A stretch of 64,000 bases of DNA from Mycolicibacterium flavescens. Its GTDB lineage: Bacteria; Actinomycetota; Actinomycetes; Mycobacteriales; Mycobacteriaceae. Each line of letters starts with the position of its first letter. Within the stretch, counting starts at the first letter, position 1. The notes beneath the pieces were generated by a model, which was given only the letters and a program-made list of their open reading frames with translations, had not been told where the DNA came from and did not search any database. The position numbers were made by a program, and so were the translations under genes. Location: the NCBI GenBank assembly GCA_900637135.1, contig LR134353.1, positions 930,001 through 994,000 of the forward strand. Direction: 5' to 3'. Shown one piece after another: positions 7,579-15,602 of this stretch.

Positions 7579-8631
7579 ATGCGAACCGACGAGGACGACA
7601 GGACTGCCCAGGCACCTGACCCCGACGATCCCCGCAAACCCGAGTCGCCGACCGATCTCACCCGGCCGTCCCTGCTGTATTCGATGCGCAAGGCGGTGCG
7701 CGAGTTCCAAAAAGACGAGTGCACGGACCTGGCCGCGGCGCTGACCTACTACGCAGTGCTGTCGATCTTTCCCGCGCTGGTGGTCATGGTGTCGCTGCTG
7801 GGCGTGTTCGGGCAGGGCAGGCGCACGGTGGACGCGCTGCTCGACATCGCCTCGGATGTGGCGCCCGCGTCGGCGTTGGACACCCTGCGGCCGACGATCG
7901 AACAACTCGTCAACGCGCCGACGGCCGGATTCGCGTTGGTGGCGGGCATCGTGGGCGCGTTGTGGACCGCGTCGGGTTACGTCGGCGCGTTCGGTCGCGC
8001 GATGAACCGCATCTACGAAATCGATGAGGGCCGACCGGTGTGGAAGCTGCGACCGGTGCAGCTGCTGCTGACACTGATCGGTCTGGTGATGGCGGCTGCC
8101 GTGGTGTTCATGCTCGCGGTCAGCGGACCGGTTGCCCAGGCGCTCGGCGATGCGATCGGGTTGGGCGATGCGGCGGTCACGGCGTGGAACGTGGTTCGGT
8201 GGCCGCTGATCCTGCTCTTTGTCGTGCTTGCGGTCGCGATCCTGTACTACGTCACACCCAACGTCCAGCAGCCGAAATTCCGATGGATCAGCGGCGGCGC
8301 GGCGCTCGCGATCGTCGTGTGGCTGCTCGCGTCGCTGGGGTTCGGGCTCTACGTGGCCAACTTCGGCAGCTACAACAAGACGTACGGCGCGTTGGCCGGT
8401 GTCATCGTGTTCCTTCTGTGGTTGTGGATCACGAACCTGGCGCTGCTGTTCGGCGCGGAGGTGGACGCCGAGGTCGAGCGAGGCCGTCAACTGCAGGCCG
8501 GTCTGCCCGCCGAGCACGAGTTGCAGTTACCGCCCAAGGACGACCACAACATCCGCAAGGAAGAGGCTGCCGAGAAGAAGGATGCCAAGCGGGCCAGGCG
8601 GCTACGTCTGTCCCGCGGGCGCAAACACTGA
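7579..8631 (+). CDS. YihY/BrkB family inner-membrane protein
   Basis: This protein of about 350 residues matches the YihY/BrkB family. It has the conserved N-terminal FQKDECTDLAAALTYYAVLSIFPAL followed by about six transmembrane segments, including ALWTASGYVGAFGRAMNRIY and NLALLFGAEVDAEVERGR, split here for brevity. The C-terminal ~45 residues are hydrophilic and lysine-rich (EEAAEKKDAKRARR). The family is not an RNase despite older 'RNase BN' labels; its function is unsettled. ATG 7579 is used, with GTG 7561 a possible alternative. The cobF start follows 16 bp after the stop, suggesting co-transcription. Confidence 0.88.
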   Translation: MRTDEDDRTAQAPDPDDPRKPESPTDLTRPSLLYSMRKAVREFQKDECTDLAAALTYYAVLSIFPALVVMVSLLGVFGQGRRTVDALLDIASDVAPASALDTLRPTIEQLVNAPTAGFALVAGIVGALWTASGYVGAFGRAMNRIYEIDEGRPVWKLRPVQLLLTLIGLVMAAAVVFMLAVSGPVAQALGDAIGLGDAAVTAWNVVRWPLILLFVVLAVAILYYVTPNVQQPKFRWISGGAALAIVVWLLASLGFGLYVANFGSYNKTYGALAGVIVFLLWLWITNLALLFGAEVDAEVERGRQLQAGLPAEHELQLPPKDDHNIRKEEAAEKKDAKRARRLRLSRGRKH

Positions 8632-8647
8632 GGGCATACTCGCGGGC

Positions 8648-9439
8648 GTGACCCGTCGAATTCACGTCATCGGCATCGGCGCGGGCGACCCCGACTACGT
8701 CACCGCCCAAGCGGTGGCCGCGCTCAACGACACGCAGGTGTTTTTCGCGATGGACAAGGGATCCCGCACGCGAGGAGGACAAAATGCAGAAGCGAAGGAC
8801 GACCTGGTGGCGCTGCGGCGACACATCTGCCAACGCTTCATCCGCGAGCCCGGATACCGCTTCGTCGAACTGTCCGACCCGCCGCGGGTCAGAGACGTCC
8901 CTGACGGGCCGGCGTACCGGCAAGCGGTGGCCGACTGGCACGCCGCGCGAGCGCGGGTGTGGGCCGACGCGATCGAGAACGAACTCGCGCCCGACGGCGT
9001 TGGCGGCTTCCTCGCGTGGGGCGACCCGTCGCTCTACGACAGCACCCTGCGCATCCTGGACACCGTCGCGATTCACGTCGACATCGACTGCGACGTCATC
9101 CCGGGCATCACCGCGATCCAGGCGCTCACCGCGCGACATCGCATCCCCCTCAACGACGTCGGCGAACCGGTGCTGGTCACCACCGGCAGACAACTGCGCG
9201 ACCACGGCCTGACCGGAAGCGCGGTCGTGATGCTCGACGCCGACTGTTCGTTTCTGACGTGCCCGCCTGACACCCGCATCTGGTGGGGCGCCTATCTCGG
9301 TACACCCGACGAATTGCTGATGGCCGGCACCGTCGGTGACGTCGGTGAAGAGATCGCCCGGGTGCGCGCCGACGCGCGGCAGCGTCACGGCTGGATCATG
9401 GACACCTATCTGCTGCGGTCGGCGAACGCACACGGTTGA
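8648..9439 (+). CDS. cobF: Precorrin-6A synthase (deacetylating)
   Basis: The 263-residue product starts HVIGIGAGDPDYVTAQAV, the SAM-binding entry of tetrapyrrole C-methyltransferases. It continues with GFLAWGDPSLYDSTLRI and DVIPGITAIQALTARHRIPLN in two stretches, as in CobF, the aerobic B12 enzyme that converts precorrin-5 to precorrin-6A with loss of acetate. GTG 8648 gives the correct N-terminus and overlaps nothing; the YihY gene ends 16 bp earlier. No cobalamin riboswitch is visible upstream. From memory, M. tuberculosis has lost cobF at this locus while M. canettii and environmental mycobacteria keep it. The stop codon lies inside the left arm of a strong hairpin. Confidence 0.9.
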   Translation: MTRRIHVIGIGAGDPDYVTAQAVAALNDTQVFFAMDKGSRTRGGQNAEAKDDLVALRRHICQRFIREPGYRFVELSDPPRVRDVPDGPAYRQAVADWHAARARVWADAIENELAPDGVGGFLAWGDPSLYDSTLRILDTVAIHVDIDCDVIPGITAIQALTARHRIPLNDVGEPVLVTTGRQLRDHGLTGSAVVMLDADCSFLTCPPDTRIWWGAYLGTPDELLMAGTVGDVGEEIARVRADARQRHGWIMDTYLLRSANAHG

Positions 9440-9482
9440 CGGGTTGATTGCACGCACCGGGTGCGTGGGATCAACCCGTCAA
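9436..9482. terminator. Bidirectional stem-loop between cobF and the deaminase
   Basis: Perfect 13-bp arms TTGACGGGTTGAT (9436-9448) and ATCAACCCGTCAA (9470-9482) enclose a second perfect inner stem, CACGCACC/GGTGCGTG. The hairpin sits between two convergent genes and includes the cobF stop codon; it probably ends transcription from both sides. There is no long T-run, which is common for mycobacterial terminators. Confidence 0.8.
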
Positions 9483-9487
9483 AGCCC

Positions 9488-9970
9488 TCACTCGCCCCGG
9501 CGCTCGGGGTCGTTGCGCTGCATCCACAGCCGGTAGACCTCGATCGCGGCGTCGTCGGGCTGATAGCGCATCGGCAGCCGCCGTTCGTCCCAGTTCTTGG
9601 CGAATTCGTCGTAGAAGGTGTTGAGCTCGAAGTACTTTCGATCGTCGACGTAGTAGCGGGCGTAGTCGTCGCGGGTGGTCAGAAAGACGACTTCGTCGGG
9701 GGAGCAGTAGTACAACGAGCCCAGACACATCGGGCACGGGTGGGCGAGAACGTAGATGGTGGCGCCGGTCAGGTGCTCGGTGCCGAGCTTCGTGCACGCC
9801 TTCCGGATCGCCAGGATCTCGGCGTGTGCGGTCGGATCATGCGTCTGGGCAACCTGATTGGCGCTCTCGGCCAGCACCTCACCGTCTCTGGCGATGACGG
9901 TCGCGAACGGGCGACCGCCCTCCTCGACGTTTCGTCGTGCCAGATCCACGGTCCGTTGTACGAAATCCAC
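9488..9970 (-). CDS. Zinc-dependent nucleoside/base deaminase (cytidine deaminase fold)
   Basis: This 160-residue protein has the HAE motif (H49-A-E51) and PCPMC (C79, C82) of the CDA/TadA deaminase superfamily: His and the two Cys bind zinc and Glu51 moves protons. The long tail after the core (DDRKYFELNTFYDEF) is more like guanine deaminase-type or isocytosine-type members than tRNA adenosine deaminase, but the substrate cannot be fixed by eye. It is convergent with cobF and divergent from the holin-like gene at 10011. Confidence 0.82.
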   Translation of the reverse strand: MDFVQRTVDLARRNVEEGGRPFATVIARDGEVLAESANQVAQTHDPTAHAEILAIRKACTKLGTEHLTGATIYVLAHPCPMCLGSLYYCSPDEVVFLTTRDDYARYYVDDRKYFELNTFYDEFAKNWDERRLPMRYQPDDAAIEVYRLWMQRNDPERRGE

Positions 9971-10010
9971 GGCTGCCCCTTCGGTTCATCGACTCGTTTA
10001 GGCTAATGCG

Positions 10011-10403
10011 ATGTCGTTCCTCTTGCGGGCCGCTTTGACCGGCATCGCGCTGTGGGTGGTGACGCTGCTCGTCCCAGGAATCAGGTTCGTGGGGGCCGAA
10101 TCGCAACTGCAGGAAATCGGCATCATCTTCGTCGTCGCGGTGGTCTTCGGTCTGGTCAACGCGATCATCAAGCCGATCGTGCAGATCATCTCCATCCCGC
10201 TCTACATCCTGACTCTCGGCCTGATCCACATCGTCATCAACGCGTTGATGTTGTGGATCACGTCGTGGATCACCGAGCACACGACGCACTGGGGCCTCTA
10301 CATCGACGACTTCTGGTGGACGGCGATCTGGGCCGCGATCGTGCTGTCGATCGTGAGTTGGCTGCTGTCGCTGGTCACTGGTGGTGCCGTGCGACGCGAT
10401 TGA
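10011..10403 (+). CDS. Phage_holin_4_2 (YvlD-like) small membrane protein
   Basis: This 130-residue protein has four hydrophobic segments (about residues 3-22, 36-58, 62-88 and 105-124) and the conserved stretch VVFGLVNAIIKPIVQIISIPL, characteristic of PF04020 proteins. Despite the holin name, chromosomal members are general membrane proteins of unknown role; there are no phage genes around. The Fpg-type gene starts 16 bp downstream and is probably in the same transcript. Confidence 0.85.
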   Translation: MSFLLRAALTGIALWVVTLLVPGIRFVGAESQLQEIGIIFVVAVVFGLVNAIIKPIVQIISIPLYILTLGLIHIVINALMLWITSWITEHTTHWGLYIDDFWWTAIWAAIVLSIVSWLLSLVTGGAVRRD

Positions 10404-10419
10404 CCGGCACACTGGAACC

Positions 10420-11283
10420 ATGCCCGAACTTCCCGAAGTCGAAGCACTCGCCGACCACCTGCGCCGCCACGCCGTCGGCCAGACGGTGGGACGCATCGAC
10501 GTATCGGCGTTCTCGGTGCTCAAGACCTTCGACCCGCCGATCACCGCGCTCCACGGTCAGACCGTCACCGGAGCCGACCGGTGGGGGAAGTACCTCGGTC
10601 TGAAGGTCGGCGATCTGCACCTGATCACCCATCTGTCGCGCGCGGGGTGGTTGCGCTGGTCGGACAAGCTGGCGGCGGCGCCGCTGAAGCCGGGCAAGGG
10701 GCCAATCGCGTTGCGTGTACACCTCGGGCCCCCGGGCGAGGGCGCGGGTTTCGACCTCACCGAGGCCGGCACACAGAAACGGCTCGCGGTGTGGGTGGTC
10801 GACGATCCGGTCAAGGTTCCCGGCATCGCCACGCTGGGTCCCGACGCGCTGTCGCTGGGGCCCGACGACCTCGCCGGGTTGCTCGCGGCCAACAGGGGGC
10901 GGATCAAGACGGTGATTACCGACCAGAAGGTCATCGCGGGTATCGGCAACGCCTACAGCGACGAGATTCTGCACGTCGCGCGGATCTCCCCGTTCGCGAC
11001 GGCGGCCAAGCTGACCGACGCGCAGCTGTCGGCGCTGCACGACGCGATGATCGGTGTGCTCTCCGATGCGGTGACCCGCTCGGTGGGCCAGCAGGCCGCG
11101 ACGCTCAAGGGTGAGAAGCGGTCCGGCCTACGCGTGCACGCTCGAGCCGGGCTGCCCTGCCCCGTCTGCGGCGACACCGTGCGCGAAGTGTCGTTCGCAG
11201 ACAAGTCGTTTCAGTACTGCCCGACGTGCCAGACGGGCGGCAAGGTGCTCGCCGATCGGCGGCTGTCGCGGCTACTCAAGTGA
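10420..11283 (+). CDS. Fpg/Nei family DNA glycosylase-AP lyase
   Basis: The 287-residue product begins PELPEVEALADHL, giving the catalytic Pro2 and Glu3 of the Fpg/Nei family after Met removal. It has the helix-two-turn-helix (QKVIAGIGNAYSDEILHVA) and a C-terminal zinc finger with CPVC and CPTC. It excises oxidised bases in base-excision repair. The position matches Rv0944 of M. tuberculosis, which as I recall is a shortened copy; here all parts including Pro2 and the zinc finger are present. The last 8 bp overlap the convergent chorismate mutase gene. Confidence 0.9.
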   Translation: MPELPEVEALADHLRRHAVGQTVGRIDVSAFSVLKTFDPPITALHGQTVTGADRWGKYLGLKVGDLHLITHLSRAGWLRWSDKLAAAPLKPGKGPIALRVHLGPPGEGAGFDLTEAGTQKRLAVWVVDDPVKVPGIATLGPDALSLGPDDLAGLLAANRGRIKTVITDQKVIAGIGNAYSDEILHVARISPFATAAKLTDAQLSALHDAMIGVLSDAVTRSVGQQAATLKGEKRSGLRVHARAGLPCPVCGDTVREVSFADKSFQYCPTCQTGGKVLADRRLSRLLK

Positions 11284-11842
11284 GCTTGCAGTACGACCGG
11301 GTGGCCGCCGACAGCGCGTGCCGGTAGAGCGGGTCGAGTTGGCGGGCGTTGACGACGGCGTCGATCGCGTGTTTGAGTTCGAACGTGCAGTTCGGTGCGT
11401 GCAGCGAATTCCACTGCTGCGCAATCTCATCGACCATGGCCTTGTTGAACTCGTCGATCTGCGAACGTGTCGCGTTCAGGTCGGGTGCGGTGTTAGGGGC
11501 GGAGGCGGGGTCGAACTTCCACTGACCGAAGCGGGTGTACTCCACACCCTCGGTGGCGTCGATCTGGTTGGTGAAGACCGCGCGCACATACCCCTGGTCG
11601 ATGCCGCGCGCGGAGGCGTCGGCGGCGACAGCATCCAGGACAGCATCGGCGCGCTGCCGGTCCGTGATCGGCCCGCCGTTGATCCACTTGGCGGCCGCGA
11701 CATCGTCGGCCGTCGCCAGGCGCTGCGCAGCGGTGTCGACCAACCGGTAGAGCCCAGAAGCGGGTTGACCGGCGGCGACCCCAGGGGAGAGCGCGACGAA
11801 CAGGGCCACGAGCAGGAATGTAGCGCTCCGCAAAAGAATCAT
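11276..11842 (-). CDS. Secreted chorismate mutase (AroQ gamma class)
   Basis: The 188-residue product starts with a signal peptide (MILLRSATFLLVALFVALSP, cleavage probably after AGQPA or near it). The mature helical domain matches periplasmic AroQ-gamma mutases such as Rv1885c: RLATADDVAAAKW, then DRQRADAVLDAVAADASARG, then a region with VRAVFTNQIDATE. Two Cys residues (in APNCTFEL and SYCKL) could form the disulfide known for this class. It would convert chorismate to prephenate outside the cytoplasm. A separate intracellular mutase is encoded at 20891-21154. Confidence 0.85.
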   Translation of the reverse strand: MILLRSATFLLVALFVALSPGVAAGQPASGLYRLVDTAAQRLATADDVAAAKWINGGPITDRQRADAVLDAVAADASARGIDQGYVRAVFTNQIDATEGVEYTRFGQWKFDPASAPNTAPDLNATRSQIDEFNKAMVDEIAQQWNSLHAPNCTFELKHAIDAVVNARQLDPLYRHALSAATRSYCKLT

Positions 11843-11883
11843 GCGGTCATTCTGACGGCGATTCCCTCGCTTAGTCTGTCGGG

Positions 11884-12633
11884 GTGACTCGGCAGAAGAT
11901 ATTGATCACCGGTGCGAGCTCCGGGCTGGGCGCCGGGATGGCCCGCGCATTCGCCGCAAAGGGCCGTGACCTGGCGTTGTGTGCCCGGCGCATCGACCGA
12001 CTCGATGAACTCAAAGCCGAGCTGCTCGAGCGGCATCGCGGGATCAACGTCGCTGTCGCCGCCCTCGACGTCACCGATCACGAGCAGGTGCCCAAGGTGT
12101 TCGCCGAGCTCAGCGATGAACTCGGCGGCATCGACCGCGTCATCGTCAATGCCGGCGTGGGCAAGGGTGCGCCGCTGGGCTCGGGCAAACTGTGGGCGAA
12201 CAAAGCCACCATCGAAACGAATCTCGTTGCGGCACTTGTCCAAATCGAGACCGCGCTCGAGATGTTCAAGAAGGCCGGCAGCGGACACCTGGTGCTGGTT
12301 TCGTCGGTTCTCGGAAACAAGGGCGTGCCCGGCGTCAAGGCCGCCTACGCCGCCAGCAAGGCCGGCGTGTCGTCGCTCGGGGAATCCTTGCGCGCGGAGT
12401 ACGCGCACGGGCCGATCAAGGTCACGGTGCTCGAACCCGGTTACATCGAGTCCGAGATGACGGCGAAATCGCAGTCGACGACGTTGATGGTGGACAACGA
12501 AACCGGCGTGCGGGCAATGGTCGCCGCGATCGAACGCGAAAGTGGGCGCGCGGCGGTTCCGTGGTGGCCGTGGGCCCCGCTGGTCAAAGTCCTGCGGGTA
12601 CTGCCGCCGCAACTGACAACGCCGTTCGCCTGA
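11884..12633 (+). CDS. Short-chain dehydrogenase/reductase (classical SDR)
   Basis: This 249-residue protein has TGASSGLG (cofactor loop, residues about 9-16), NAGVG, a catalytic Ser in VLVSSVLG and the YAASK active site (Tyr-x3-Lys). The arginine in ALCARRIDRL suggests NADPH preference. It corresponds by position to Rv0945. The GTG at 11884 lies 41 bp after the divergent chorismate mutase start at 11842, so both promoters share a very short region. A weak hairpin (AGCCTC-6 nt-GAGGCT, 12633-12650) follows the stop. Confidence 0.9.
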   Translation: MTRQKILITGASSGLGAGMARAFAAKGRDLALCARRIDRLDELKAELLERHRGINVAVAALDVTDHEQVPKVFAELSDELGGIDRVIVNAGVGKGAPLGSGKLWANKATIETNLVAALVQIETALEMFKKAGSGHLVLVSSVLGNKGVPGVKAAYAASKAGVSSLGESLRAEYAHGPIKVTVLEPGYIESEMTAKSQSTTLMVDNETGVRAMVAAIERESGRAAVPWWPWAPLVKVLRVLPPQLTTPFA

Positions 12634-12695
12634 GCCTCCGTGTAGAGGCTGGCGCTTGGGGGAACCCGCAGCGCTAGTTCCTAGAGGAGGTATCT

Positions 12696-13685
12696 ATGAG
12701 GGTGCTGTTGACCGGGGGTACCGGGTTTGTCGGGGCGTGGACGGCGAAAGCGGTGGCCGATGCGGGTCACCAGGTGAGGTTTCTGGTCCGCGATCCGGCC
12801 CGGCTCAAGACGAGCGCCGCGGAGATCGGCGTCGCGACCGACGACTACGCCGTAGGCGACATCGCCGACGCCGAGTCGACCGCCGCGGCGATGGATGGTT
12901 GCGACGCCGTAATCCACTCGGCGGCAATGGTTTCAGTGGACCCTCGGCAGGCCGACAAGATGCTGCGGACCAACCTCGACGGTGCCCACAACGTGCTCGG
13001 TGTGGCTGCGGAACGTGGCCTCGACCCGATCATCCACGTCTCCAGCTTCACGGCGTTGTTCGACCCCAACTGCAGCGTTCTCCATGCCGACCTCCCGGTG
13101 GTGGGCGGGTCCGACGGCTACGGGAAGTCGAAAGCGGAGGTGGAGAAGTACGCGCGAGGCCTCCAGGATGCGGGTGCGCCGGTGAGCATCACGTACCCGG
13201 GCATGGTGCTGGGGCCGCCGGCGGGCAACCAGTTCGGTGAAGCGGCAGAAGGTGTTCAAGCCGCGGTCCAGATGCGTGGGGTGCCGGGCCGCGGTGCCGC
13301 GTGGATCGTGGTCGACGTTCGAGACCTGGCCGCGTTGCATGCGGCGTTACTCGAGCCGGGCAAGGGACCACGCCGATATATGGCCGGCGGCAAGCGAGTT
13401 CCGATCGCCGACCTGGCGACGATGATCGGGAAGGCGGCGAACATGTCGCTGCGGGTGTACCCGGTACCGGATACGTTGTTGCGCAACATCGGAAAGGTAG
13501 TCGACGTCGTGGGCCCGCTTCTGCCCTTCGACGCGCCGGTCACCGCGGCGGCGATGCAGTACTACACGCAGATGCCGTCGTCTGACGATTCGCCCAGCGA
13601 GACCGAACTGGGAATCTCGTACCGCGATCCCCAGGAAACGCTGGCGGACACCGTTTCCGGGTTGAGACGAGTCGGAAGGCTGTGA
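12696..13685 (+). CDS. NAD-dependent epimerase/dehydratase family protein (extended SDR)
   Basis: This 329-residue protein begins VLLTGGTGFVGAWTAKAV, the TGxxGxxG NAD(P)-binding motif of extended SDRs. It has the catalytic Ser-Tyr-Lys set in HVSSFTALF and GYGKSK, where the Tyr lies in SDGYGKSKAEVEKYA. The fold suggests a reductase/epimerase of the 3beta-HSD or dihydroflavonol-reductase type; the substrate is unknown. It has a strong ribosome site AGAGGAGG a few bases before the ATG. It follows the SDR gene by 62 bp in the same direction. Confidence 0.85.
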   Translation: MRVLLTGGTGFVGAWTAKAVADAGHQVRFLVRDPARLKTSAAEIGVATDDYAVGDIADAESTAAAMDGCDAVIHSAAMVSVDPRQADKMLRTNLDGAHNVLGVAAERGLDPIIHVSSFTALFDPNCSVLHADLPVVGGSDGYGKSKAEVEKYARGLQDAGAPVSITYPGMVLGPPAGNQFGEAAEGVQAAVQMRGVPGRGAAWIVVDVRDLAALHAALLEPGKGPRRYMAGGKRVPIADLATMIGKAANMSLRVYPVPDTLLRNIGKVVDVVGPLLPFDAPVTAAAMQYYTQMPSSDDSPSETELGISYRDPQETLADTVSGLRRVGRL

Positions 13686-13753
13686 CCGGTGCCTCATCCG
13701 GCGAAGAAAGTTTGAAGGTTTCAGTAAACCCCTGACGTGGTAGCCCTCAGGAC

Positions 13754-14131
13754 ATGAACGTGAAACTGACGAAGATGATGCCCCTGTTGTTCTCGGGCGC
13801 CGCGGCAGTTGCCTTCGCAGTCGCGCCGGTGGCCGGTGCGCAGCCGGCGCCTCCTCCGTGTCTGAATGCCGACGGCACCCCGTGTGCGGTGACCGGCAAC
13901 ATCGACGCCTCTCCCGGTGGCGGTGCTGACGTGAACGTTCCCGGTGGTCCGCAAGGCACCGCTGATGGCGGCGGTGCGGCCGGTGTGATCCCCGGTGGCC
14001 CCGGTGGTAAGGCCGGACCCGGCGGCGCAAGCGGCTCGCTGGCTCCGAACGGACCTGGCGGAACAGCCGGCCCCGGTGGCGCGAGCGGCTGCCTGCCGAA
14101 CGTCGGCTGCATCAACATCCCTGCCCCGTAA
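13754..14131 (+). CDS. Small exported Gly/Pro-rich protein
   Basis: This 125-residue protein has an N-terminal signal peptide: KLTK, then a hydrophobic PLLFSGAAAVAFAVAPVAGA, likely cleaved after AGA. The mature part is collagen-like in composition, with repeated GGPGG, GPGGASG and PGGTAGPGG units, and four Cys near its two ends (PPPCLNADGTPCAV and SGCLPNVGC). Such short Cys-flanked Gly-rich exported proteins are frequent in mycobacteria; no function is known. A very strong terminator follows, so it is a monocistronic unit. Confidence 0.75.
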   Translation: MNVKLTKMMPLLFSGAAAVAFAVAPVAGAQPAPPPCLNADGTPCAVTGNIDASPGGGADVNVPGGPQGTADGGGAAGVIPGGPGGKAGPGGASGSLAPNGPGGTAGPGGASGCLPNVGCINIPAP

Positions 14132-14160
14132 CCACTAGCCAGCTCCATCCAGCGCCCAGC

Positions 14161-14200
14161 CAACGCGGCGCACGCTCTTCGCTGAGCGTGCGCCGCGTTG
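14161..14200 (+). terminator. Intrinsic terminator after the Gly-rich exported protein
   Basis: A perfect 17-bp stem (14161-14177 with 14184-14200; core AACGCGGCGCACGCTC) with a 6-nt loop TTCGCT is followed by CTTTTCTG. This is one of the few classical U-tailed terminators in the window. Confidence 0.9.
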
Positions 14201-14310
14201 CTTTTCTGTAGGGACCCGGGCTTCAACGCCGAACGTGCGGTTTCCTCCGCATCCGAGGGCGTGTCACGTATGAATCCGCACCTTCGCGTAGCTAGGCACG
14301 TTCCAACGGT

Positions 14311-14337
14311 TTGACATTTTGTTGGGTTTTCCCAACA
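14311..14337 (+). promoter_or_regulatory. Promoter with internal palindromic operator for the XRE regulator
   Basis: TTGACA at 14311-14316 is a perfect -35 hexamer. A perfect palindrome TGTTGGG-TTTT-CCCAACA (14320-14337) fills the spacer and overlaps the -10 region; with a 17-bp spacer the -10 would be AACACT at 14334-14339. A transcript from this promoter would begin about at the GTG start of the regulator (14345-14347), i.e. leaderless. The arrangement suggests that the XRE protein represses its own promoter. Confidence 0.65.
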
Positions 14338-14346
14338 CTGTGTTGT

Positions 14347-14658
14347 GTGAGTCCGGTGAAAAGGGGAAAAACGCTCCCCATCCACAACCGCATCGGTGTC
14401 CTGCGCGCAGAGCGTCGGATGACCCGAGCCGAGCTCGCCGCGCTGATCGACGTGAACCCGCAGACGGTCGGCGCGCTCGAACGTGGCGACCACTATCCGA
14501 GCCTGGACCTGGCGTTCCGGATCTGCGATGTCTTCGGTCTCCCCGTCGAGGCGGTGTTCTCCCGAACGGAGTTCACCCCGTTGTCCACCGAGCTCTACCG
14601 CACGAACACCCGATCGCAAGGAGGAGACCGAGATGTCCCCGTCGACCCGGCAGGCTGA
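14347..14658 (+). CDS. Small XRE-family HTH regulator
   Basis: This is about 103 residues. The helix-turn-helix covers IGVLRAERRMTRAELAALIDVNPQTVGALERGDHYPS, split over residues about 13-48, and LAFRICDVFGLPVEAVF follows, as in the YozG-type small regulators. The start is uncertain (GTG 14347, or GTG 14356); both lie immediately after the promoter, and no Shine-Dalgarno site is present, in agreement with leaderless initiation. Its last 26 bp overlap the next gene, a membrane protein. XRE plus small permease-like pairs are a recurrent two-gene unit in actinobacteria and firmicutes with unknown signal. Confidence 0.8.
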   Translation: MSPVKRGKTLPIHNRIGVLRAERRMTRAELAALIDVNPQTVGALERGDHYPSLDLAFRICDVFGLPVEAVFSRTEFTPLSTELYRTNTRSQGGDRDVPVDPAG

Positions 14659-15178
14659 CCACACGTTGCTCGACCGCTACCAGGAGTCCCGCACCCGGCG
14701 GTTCCTCAAAAGAGAGCGCACATACGCGAATCTGCTTCCCGGCTGGCGCACGCAGTCCCGGCGGCGGCTTCTCGTCGTGGGTTTGGCCATCACGTTCGCG
14801 TTCCTGTTCGCGGTGAGCGTCTTGAGCGCATTCGGACTGCGGTGGGCACCCCTGCTCTGGCTGGGAGTGTGCATCGTCTTCCTCCCGCTGTGGACGATGC
14901 TGCAGATCGTGTCTGGCAGGCAGGGCGACGCCCCGGAGGCCGCACTCGACGAATACGAGGTGCAGCAGCGCAACAGTGCCCGCTCGATCGGTCTGACGAT
15001 CACCCAGTACCTGATGCTGATCCCGATCGGCTACCTCCTCGTCGCGTCGATCTATCTGCAGGACACCGACACCGACGTGGCCTACTCGGGCGCGCTGATG
15101 TCGTTGGCCGTCCTGGTGTTCGGCGGTTGCGCGCCGGCGATGATCCTGGGCTGGTCCCGGCCGGACCCCGACGCCTGA
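14633..15178 (+). CDS. Four-TM membrane protein paired with the XRE regulator
   Basis: This 181-residue protein has a basic N-terminus (TRRFLKRERTYANLLPGWR) and four hydrophobic segments at roughly residues 48-68, 72-92, 125-145 and 152-172. The ATG at 14633 is supported by AAGGAGGAG 6-14 bases upstream. The start lies inside the end of the XRE gene, so translation is probably coupled. No enzyme motif is visible. The general plan resembles DUF2178-like partner proteins of YozG-type regulators, but family membership is not certain. Confidence 0.7.
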   Translation: MSPSTRQADHTLLDRYQESRTRRFLKRERTYANLLPGWRTQSRRRLLVVGLAITFAFLFAVSVLSAFGLRWAPLLWLGVCIVFLPLWTMLQIVSGRQGDAPEAALDEYEVQQRNSARSIGLTITQYLMLIPIGYLLVASIYLQDTDTDVAYSGALMSLAVLVFGGCAPAMILGWSRPDPDA

Positions 15179-15235
15179 ACCGCGTTCAGAATCCCTGCGT
15201 CGGTAGAGTCGGCGACAGCCGTAGAAAGGATCCCG

Positions 15236-15601
15236 ATGCTCGCCCTGACCACCTGGACCGGAGGACTGCTCGTCGCGACAGGGGTGATCGCGTACTTCGC
15301 CAGCGGGGCGGTCAGCGTCACCGCCCTGATTCCGGCCTTCGTCGGCATCCTCCTGCTCATCGCCGCCCTGATCGGGCGCCGCTCCGATCAAGCCCGCAAG
15401 ATCGCAATGCACGCCGCCCTGGTGATCGCGCTGCTCGCCGCGCTCGGCGCGCTGCGCAACGTGTTCGGTCTTGGCGAGGTGTTCGCGGGCACGGCCGAGC
15501 GACCCGCAGCCGTCATCACGAGCACCATCATGTTCGTTCTGCTGCTGGTGTACTTGATCGCCGGTGTGCGCTCCTTCGTGAAGGCCCGCGCGGCACGCTG
15601 A
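15236..15601 (+). CDS. Small four-TM membrane protein of unknown function
   Basis: This 121-residue protein consists almost only of four hydrophobic segments (about residues 4-24, 28-46, 57-75 and 90-112) with short basic loops and the C-terminus VKARAAR. It begins at ATG 15236 with GAAAGG about 7 bases upstream. It is convergent with pgi, with one base between the two stops. No family is assigned. Confidence 0.65.
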   Translation: MLALTTWTGGLLVATGVIAYFASGAVSVTALIPAFVGILLLIAALIGRRSDQARKIAMHAALVIALLAALGALRNVFGLGEVFAGTAERPAAVITSTIMFVLLLVYLIAGVRSFVKARAAR

Positions 15602-15602
15602 G

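Noticed and set aside
8632..8648. Cobalamin riboswitch upstream of cobF
   Set aside because: Only 16 bp separate it from the preceding gene, and no B12-box-like sequence was seen there or before the YihY gene.
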